Source of the DNA: Candidatus Omnitrophota bacterium
GTDB lineage: Bacteria > Omnitrophota > Gorgyraeia > Zapsychrales > Fredricksoniimonadaceae
Length of the DNA stretch: 10,093 nt
Direction: 5' to 3'
Assembly: GCA_017987425.1 (NCBI GenBank)
Contig: JAGNTT010000059.1
Coordinates: forward strand, 1 to 10,093
In this document: positions 5,989-10,093 of the stretch, piece by piece
Layout: every line of letters starts with the position of its first letter
Numbering within the stretch: position 1 is the stretch's first letter
The notes under the pieces: model-generated
The model's input: the letters and a program-made list of their open reading frames with translations, nothing else
Database searches by the model: none
What the model was told of the DNA's origin: nothing
Made by a program: the position numbers and the translations under genes

Positions 5989-6020
5989 TAAGCAGGAACT
6001 GGGCTGGCGAGGATTATTAT

Positions 6021-6049
6021 AAGAGGTAAGAGATAAGAGGTAAGAGGTA
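6021..6049 (+). repeat. Short tandem TAAGAGG repeat
   Basis: Four imperfect units of TAAGAGG (TAAGAGG, TAAGAGA, TAAGAGG, TAAGAGG) run head to tail shortly after the PEP-CTERM gene stop. This looks like a small slippage-prone repeat. No gene is visible between 5989 and 6211. Confidence 0.6.
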
Positions 6050-6121
6050 CGGATTGCAGGGCCGCATTTTAAGTTCAGGAATTTAGTCCGTGGGTTAGGG
6101 CATAATGCGATGATCAAATTT

Positions 6122-6200
6122 CGGGGGCATCCTGTTCGGCGACAACTTAACCCAAATTGCAATTTAGGTCCAGTCCGGGAAGTTTAACCGGGAAGTTTAA
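6122..6200 (+). repeat. Dispersed junction repeat, copy D, with duplicated 13-bp end
   Basis: It begins CGGGGGCATCCTGTTCGGCG, continues CAACTTAACCC, the perfect 12-bp palindrome AAATTGCAATTT (6154-6165) and TTAGGTCCAGT, and ends with CCGGGAAGTTTAA (6175-6187). The TCGTGTGT segment of copies A-C is missing. The terminal 13 bp is repeated exactly at 6188-6200. The second unit runs into AAGGAAG, the ribosome binding site of the zinc-ribbon gene. Confidence 0.65.
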
Positions 6201-6211
6201 AAGGAAGTGCC

Positions 6212-6490
6212 ATGGAGTCAGATCGACTTGTTAAAATCATCATAGAAAATGCAGAGAAAGTCACGCAAGGGGTTTATTCCGGATTGTTCTGCTCCAAGTG
6301 CGAGAACGAATCTGTTGAAGCATTTTTTTCGGAACATCATTCTAAGAAGAGATATGGTATTTGGTTTGAATGTCAATTGTGTCGAAACGTAGAACACATT
6401 AACTGTAAATTTAAACCAGAGGGATTCACCGTTTCGCGTCTCTCGGATAAATTTCAGGCCCAGGATGAAAATGCCTGGGGTGCAGAATAA
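6212..6490 (+). CDS. Small zinc-ribbon protein with two CxxC pairs
   Basis: A 92-residue cytoplasmic protein. ATG 6212 follows AAAGGAAG (6200-6207) at good spacing. Two metal knuckles are visible, C27-x2-C30 (FCSKCEN) and C54-x2-C57 (ECQLCRN). Between them is an amphipathic segment with a His pair (EHHSKKRYGIWF), the spacing of a single zinc ribbon. Residues 1-20 form a short amphipathic helix. The C-terminus is polar and unstructured-looking. I do not recognise a family. Small proteins of this form include nucleic-acid-binding ribbons, subunits of larger enzymes, and immunity proteins. The gene stands alone after repeat copy D. Its codon use and AT-rich composition differ from the sugar dehydrogenase that follows. 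Confidence 0.6.
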   Translation: MESDRLVKIIIENAEKVTQGVYSGLFCSKCENESVEAFFSEHHSKKRYGIWFECQLCRNVEHINCKFKPEGFTVSRLSDKFQAQDENAWGAE

Positions 6491-6523
6491 AGAGAAAGCT
6501 GAGGGGGCAGTGCTGAAGAAGTA

Positions 6524-6562
6524 GGCGATCAATCATCGCCCGTTAAGGAACGATCGTGTGAA
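6524..6562 (+). repeat. Hairpin plus degenerate junction-repeat relic
   Basis: GGCGAT (6524-6529) pairs with ATCGCC (6535-6540) around CAATC. The following CGTTAAGGAACGATCGTGTG (6541-6560) matches the CGATTAAGGTCCGGTCGTGT core of copy B with a few differences, which suggests a decayed fifth copy. It lies between the zinc-ribbon and sugar dehydrogenase genes. The match is short, so chance is possible. Confidence 0.35.
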
Positions 6563-6600
6563 TCATTCAAAGGACAACATCCATTTCAGGAGTTAAGTTC

Positions 6601-7752
6601 ATGGCCCTATCTCGAAAATCGAAGTTTCCGCCTGTGCGTTTTGCTCAAGCGCTTTTCCTGGGTTTATTGCTGGGGGTGCTTTCGGTGCTGTCGGTGCCGG
6701 CACCTGTGAACCCTGTCTCTAAAGAATTTAAAATCGTCACCGTCGCCGAGGATCTCGATCAGCCATGGGGGCTGGCCTTTTTACCGGACGGCACGATGCT
6801 GGTCACCGAGAAGATCGGACGGCTGCGCTTAATCGGCGTCGGGGGTCTTGATCCGCGTCCCATCGAAGGCCTGCCGGAAATTTTTCCTCAAGGACAGGGC
6901 GGACTGCTGGATGTTGTCCTTCATCCCGATTACCCGCGCAATCAGTGGATCTATCTTTCTTACTCAGGCGGCAGTCCGGGCCTCACCGGGACCGAAGTCC
7001 TGCGCGCCCGTCTGAACCTGAAGGACTACCGTCTGGATGATGTGAAGATCATTTTCAAAATGCAGCCGAAACTCGATGCGAACCATCATTTCGGATCGCG
7101 CCTGCTGTTCGACGACAAAGGTTATTTGTTCATCACTTTGGGCGAACGCGGTCAGATGCAGGAGTCGCAGAATCTGGGGTCCCATCAGGGCAAGGTGGTG
7201 CGTCTCCATGATGACGGTACGGTTCCGAAGGACAATCCTTTTGTCGGTGTCGCCGGCGCTCTGCCGGAAATTTATACCTACGGGCACCGCAACGTGCAGG
7301 GCATCGCGATGCACCCCGTGACGCGCCAGATCTGGACGCATGAACACGGTCCGCGCGGCGGCGATGAGGTCAACATCTTGAAACCCGGCGCCAATTACGG
7401 CTGGCCGGTGATCACGTATGGCATCAATTATGACGGCAGTACTATTACCACAGAAACGCATCGGGAGGGGATGGAACAGCCTGTCCTGTTTTGGGTCCCG
7501 TCGATCGCCCCTTGCGGGATGATGTTTTATACGGGGAATAAATTTCCCGCGTGGAAAGGGAATTTGTTTGTCGGCGCGCTGGGCAAGATGCATCTTCGCC
7601 GCGTGGTGTTCGATCAAAAAGGCCGCCCGGTCGATGGCCAGGAGCTTCTGCTCGAACTGCGTGAGCGCATCCGCAATGTGCGTCAGGGCCCTGATGGTTC
7701 GATCTATATCCTGACGGACAGCCGCAACGGGTCTGTTCTCAGACTTGAATAG
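6601..7752 (+). CDS. PQQ-dependent aldose (glucose/sorbosone-type) dehydrogenase
   Basis: A 383-residue secreted protein. ATG 6601 follows AGGAG (6588-6592). Residues 1-35 are a signal peptide or anchor (basic MALSRKSKFPPVR, then a Leu/Val-rich core ending near SVPAPV). The rest is a six-bladed beta-propeller of the glucose/sorbosone dehydrogenase family, related to E. coli YliI. It oxidises sugars with PQQ as cofactor in the periplasm. Family landmarks in order are LDQPWGLAFLPDG (start of blade 1), KIGRLRL, GGLLDVVLHPDY, the active-site NHHFGSRLLFD with H162/H163, YTYGHRNVQG with R230 at the PQQ/substrate position, EHGPRGGDEVN (Ca/PQQ loop), GANYGWP, and the closing QGPDGSIYILTD. The length is typical. 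A strong inverted repeat follows the stop at 7758-7788. PQQ synthesis genes are not in the window. Confidence 0.9.
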   Translation: MALSRKSKFPPVRFAQALFLGLLLGVLSVLSVPAPVNPVSKEFKIVTVAEDLDQPWGLAFLPDGTMLVTEKIGRLRLIGVGGLDPRPIEGLPEIFPQGQGGLLDVVLHPDYPRNQWIYLSYSGGSPGLTGTEVLRARLNLKDYRLDDVKIIFKMQPKLDANHHFGSRLLFDDKGYLFITLGERGQMQESQNLGSHQGKVVRLHDDGTVPKDNPFVGVAGALPEIYTYGHRNVQGIAMHPVTRQIWTHEHGPRGGDEVNILKPGANYGWPVITYGINYDGSTITTETHREGMEQPVLFWVPSIAPCGMMFYTGNKFPAWKGNLFVGALGKMHLRRVVFDQKGRPVDGQELLLELRERIRNVRQGPDGSIYILTDSRNGSVLRLE

Positions 7753-7757
7753 CCTGA

Positions 7758-7788
7758 AACCTGTACACTCTCCGGAAGTGTGCAGGTT
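7758..7788 (+). terminator. CTCCGG-loop hairpin copy 3, likely terminator of the sugar dehydrogenase gene
   Basis: AACCTGTACACT (7758-7769) pairs with AGTGTGCAGGTT (7777-7788), a 12-bp stem with a single T-G wobble and the loop CTCCGGA. This is the best-paired member of the family and lies five bases after the stop codon, so a role in transcript ending is plausible. The following CTTTAG holds only a weak T-run. Confidence 0.6.
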
Positions 7789-7805
7789 CTTTAGAAAATC
7801 CCTCT

Positions 7806-7833
7806 TTGCGTTTACAGGGGAGAAGTTTATAAT
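7806..7833 (+). promoter_or_regulatory. Candidate sigma-70 promoter for katG
   Basis: TTGCGT (7806-7811) and a perfect TATAAT (7828-7833) are separated by 16 bases. It lies between the preceding hairpin and katG, giving a leader of about 107 bases. The leader contains a small hairpin, TGCCGA-TCT-TCGGCA (7886-7900). I see no clear OxyR, PerR or Fur operator. Confidence 0.45.
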
Positions 7834-7946
7834 GGCGTTCCCACGGCAGTCAGCGGGCCGCCGGGGAAAATCAAAATTCGATTTCTGCCGATCTTCGGCA
7901 AGACATTAATAGAAAAGTACAACAGTATTCAACGAAGGGATGCGCT

Positions 7947-10093
7947 ATGAACAAGGAAAGTAAATGTCCGGTGAAGCACGGTTCGCAACACAATTCCGCC
8001 GGCGGCGGAACGGCCAACACAGACTGGTGGCCGAATCAGCTCAACCTCAATATTCTGCGCCAGAACTCGCCGCTGTCCGACCCGATGGGCAAGGACTTCA
8101 ATTACGCCAAGGAATTCAAGAGCCTCAATCTTGACGCGGTCAAAAAAGACATCATTGACATGATGACCACATCCCAGGACTGGTGGCCGGCCGACTACGG
8201 TCACTATGGTCCGTTCTTCATCCGCATGGCCTGGCACAGCGCGGGCACGTACCGTGTCGGCGACGGACGCGGCGGCGCCGGTTCGGGCCAACAGCGTTTC
8301 GCTCCGCTTAATAGCTGGCCGGACAACTGCAATCTGGATAAAGCGCGCATACTGCTGTGGCCGATCAAACAGAAATACGGACGCAAGCTTTCGTGGGCGG
8401 ATCTGATGATCCTTGCAGGCAACTGCGCCCTTGAATCCATGGGATTTAAAACATTTGGTTTTGCCGGCGGGCGTGAAGATGTCTGGGAACCGGAAGCAGA
8501 TGTCTACTGGGGTTCTGAGTCCACCTGGCTCGGCGATAATCGATATAGCGGTGAACGCAATCTGGAAAATCCTCTGGCCGCGGTGCAGATGGGTTTGATC
8601 TATGTGAACCCCGAAGGTCCCAACGGCAATCCCGATCCCATAGCTTCGGGCCGTGATATCCGCGAGACCTTCGCGCGCATGGCCATGAACGATGAGGAAA
8701 CGGTCGCGCTCGTCGCCGGCGGCCACACCTTCGGCAAATGCCACGGCGCCGGTCCCGCGAGCAATGTCGGGCCGGAACCCGAGTCTGCCTCCATCGAAGA
8801 GCAGGGACTCGGCTGGAAAAGCGCGTTCGGCAGCGGCAAGGGCGCAGACACAATCACCAGCGGTATTGAAGGCGCCTGGACCGCGAATCCCACCAAGTGG
8901 GACAACGGTTATTTTGAAGCGCTGTTCGGTTATGAATGGGAACTCACCAAGAGTCCGGCGGGCGCCAATCAGTGGCGTCCCAAAAACGGCGCGGGCGCCA
9001 AGGACGTTCCGGACGCGCATGATCCCGCCAAGCGTCATGCCCCGATGATGACCACCGCCGACATGGCCTTGCGCATGGATCCGGTCTATGAACCTATTGC
9101 CCGCCGTTTTCAGAAGAACCCGAAAGAATTTGCGGACGCCTTTGCGCGCGCGTGGTTCAAGCTGACCCACCGCGACATGGGACCGCGCGTTCGTTATCTG
9201 GGGAAAGAAGTTCCGTCGGAAATTCTGATCTGGCAGGACCCTGTCCCGCTGTCGACCAACAAGTTTGTCGATGACAAGGATATCGCCGCGCTCAAGGCCG
9301 TGGTCCTTAAAAGCGGGTTAAGCGTTTCTCAACTGGTCGCGACCGCCTGGGCATCGGCGTCCACCTACCGCGGATCTGATATGCGCGGCGGTGCGAACGG
9401 AGCACGTATCCGTCTGGCGCCGCAAAAAGATTGGGATGTCAATCAGCCCGCGGAATTGGCCAAGGTTCTTAAAGTTCTGGAAGTTGTTCAAAGCGATTTC
9501 AACAAGAACCAGCCGGGCGGCAAAAAGATATCGATGGCGGACCTGATCGTTCTGGCCGGAGGCGTCGGGATCGAACAGGCGGTCAAAAGTACCGGCCAGG
9601 TGGTGACGGTGCCGTTCACGCCGGGCCGCGGCGATGCGAGCCAGGAACAGACCGATGTTGAGTCATTTGCGTTCCTTCAGCCGGTGGCCGACGGTTTCCG
9701 CAATTACGTCAGCACCAAATGCGCGGTGAAGGCCGAGAAGATGCTTATCGACAAGGCGCAGCTTTTGACACTGACCGCGCCGGAGATGACCGTTCTCGTC
9801 GGCGGTCTGCGCGTCCTGAACGTCAACTACGGCGGCGCTCAGCTCGGTGTGTTCACCGACCGGCCCCAGGCCCTGACCAATGATTTTTTCGTCAATCTGC
9901 TGGACATGCGCACGACGTGGAAGGCGGTCTCACAGGCTGAGGATGTGTTCGAAGGCCGCGACCGCGCGACCGGAAAACTCAAATGGACAGCCAGCCGCGT
10001 GGACCTTATTTTTGGTTCCAATTCTCAACTGCGCGCCTTGGCTGAAGTTTACGGCTGCGCGGATTCGCAGCACAAATTCGTGGCGGATTTCAT
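7947..10093 (+). CDS. katG: Catalase-peroxidase KatG (3' end cut off by window)
   Basis: A bifunctional haem enzyme that breaks down hydrogen peroxide and oxidises organic donors. ATG 7947 follows GAAGGGA (7934-7940), and the frame is open for 715 codons to the window edge. The last residues (QHKFVADFI) correspond to about 20 residues before the usual KatG end, so it is nearly complete. Key features are visible. The distal-site R93-W96-H97 lies in FIRMAWHSAG. The Met-Tyr-Trp cross-link set W96, Y219 (IYVNPEG) and M245 (ARMAMND) is intact, and it is essential for catalase activity. H260 (GGHTFGK) is the proximal haem ligand, and W311 and D372 complete the proximal site. The C-terminal, haem-free repeat begins near residue 430, as in other two-domain KatGs. 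No signal peptide is present, so it is cytoplasmic. The composition is GC-richer than the accessory genes to its left. A promoter candidate lies about 110 bases upstream. Confidence 0.97.
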   Translation, partial: MNKESKCPVKHGSQHNSAGGGTANTDWWPNQLNLNILRQNSPLSDPMGKDFNYAKEFKSLNLDAVKKDIIDMMTTSQDWWPADYGHYGPFFIRMAWHSAGTYRVGDGRGGAGSGQQRFAPLNSWPDNCNLDKARILLWPIKQKYGRKLSWADLMILAGNCALESMGFKTFGFAGGREDVWEPEADVYWGSESTWLGDNRYSGERNLENPLAAVQMGLIYVNPEGPNGNPDPIASGRDIRETFARMAMNDEETVALVAGGHTFGKCHGAGPASNVGPEPESASIEEQGLGWKSAFGSGKGADTITSGIEGAWTANPTKWDNGYFEALFGYEWELTKSPAGANQWRPKNGAGAKDVPDAHDPAKRHAPMMTTADMALRMDPVYEPIARRFQKNPKEFADAFARAWFKLTHRDMGPRVRYLGKEVPSEILIWQDPVPLSTNKFVDDKDIAALKAVVLKSGLSVSQLVATAWASASTYRGSDMRGGANGARIRLAPQKDWDVNQPAELAKVLKVLEVVQSDFNKNQPGGKKISMADLIVLAGGVGIEQAVKSTGQVVTVPFTPGRGDASQEQTDVESFAFLQPVADGFRNYVSTKCAVKAEKMLIDKAQLLTLTAPEMTVLVGGLRVLNVNYGGAQLGVFTDRPQALTNDFFVNLLDMRTTWKAVSQAEDVFEGRDRATGKLKWTASRVDLIFGSNSQLRALAEVYGCADSQHKFVADF

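Noticed and set aside
6021..6049. CRISPR-like repeats
   Set aside because: The units are seven bases, head to tail and without spacers, so this is a simple tandem repeat.
211..6200. Standard integron attC sites
   Set aside because: Three repeats have the RYYYAAC half, but no GTTRRRY half at the proper distance and no long imperfect palindrome typical of attC. No integrase gene is visible.
6964..7617. A 217-codon open frame on the - strand
   Set aside because: It is antisense to the sugar dehydrogenase gene, whose + strand translation has the complete family motif series.
7929..9170. A 413-codon open frame on the - strand
   Set aside because: It is a shadow of katG, which is clearly coded on the + strand with all catalytic motifs. 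The antisense translation has no domain sense.

Overview
This looks like an accessory stretch of a Gram-negative bacterial chromosome. The supporting signs are two lipobox lipoproteins, a PEP-CTERM (exosortase-sorted) protein, a secreted PQQ-type sugar dehydrogenase and a bacterial KatG. All convincing genes are on the + strand. PEP-CTERM proteins with this kind of tail, small YceK-like lipoproteins and many B12-binding-type radical SAM genes occur in environmental Gram-negatives such as Omnitrophota, Deltaproteobacteria and Nitrospirota. I cannot assign the phylum from the sequence alone.

Layout: (1) 2-205, the end of an unidentified gene. (2) 349-1404, a secreted TIM-barrel glycosidase-like protein with a TTG start. 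(3) 1451-1819, a YceK-like lipoprotein. (4) 1887-2267, a DUF1905 protein. (5) 2304-3005 and 3016-4341, a tightly spaced, visibly AT-rich pair: a six-helix membrane protein and a radical SAM protein with a B12-binding-like N-terminus. (6) 4411-4548, a short CxxC reading frame broken by one TGA. (7) 4634-5104, a DUF2846 lipoprotein. (8) 5287-5988, a PEP-CTERM protein. (9) 6212-6490, a small two-CxxC zinc-ribbon protein. (10) 6601-7752, a PQQ-dependent aldose dehydrogenase-like protein. (11) 7947 to the window end, katG lacking only its last residues.

The most unusual structure is between the genes. A dispersed element of roughly 50-80 bp recurs at 211-290, 2215-2293, 4561-4613 and 6122-6200, with partial relatives near 5254-5267 and 6539-6562. 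Each full copy lies at the junction between one gene and the ribosome binding site of the next, and one copy supplies the last codons and stop of the DUF1905 gene. A second family, a hairpin with a CTCCGG(G/A) loop, occurs at 1406-1435, 5220-5251 and 7758-7788. The 1406 and 5220 copies share 24 identical bases. At 5184-5267 both families sit side by side.

Apart from the membrane/radical SAM pair, the genes share no obvious pathway. The impression is an array of independently acquired small genes separated by repeats, flanked on the right by ordinary metabolic and stress genes (sugar dehydrogenase, katG). No tRNA, rRNA, CRISPR array, transposase or integrase gene is visible.
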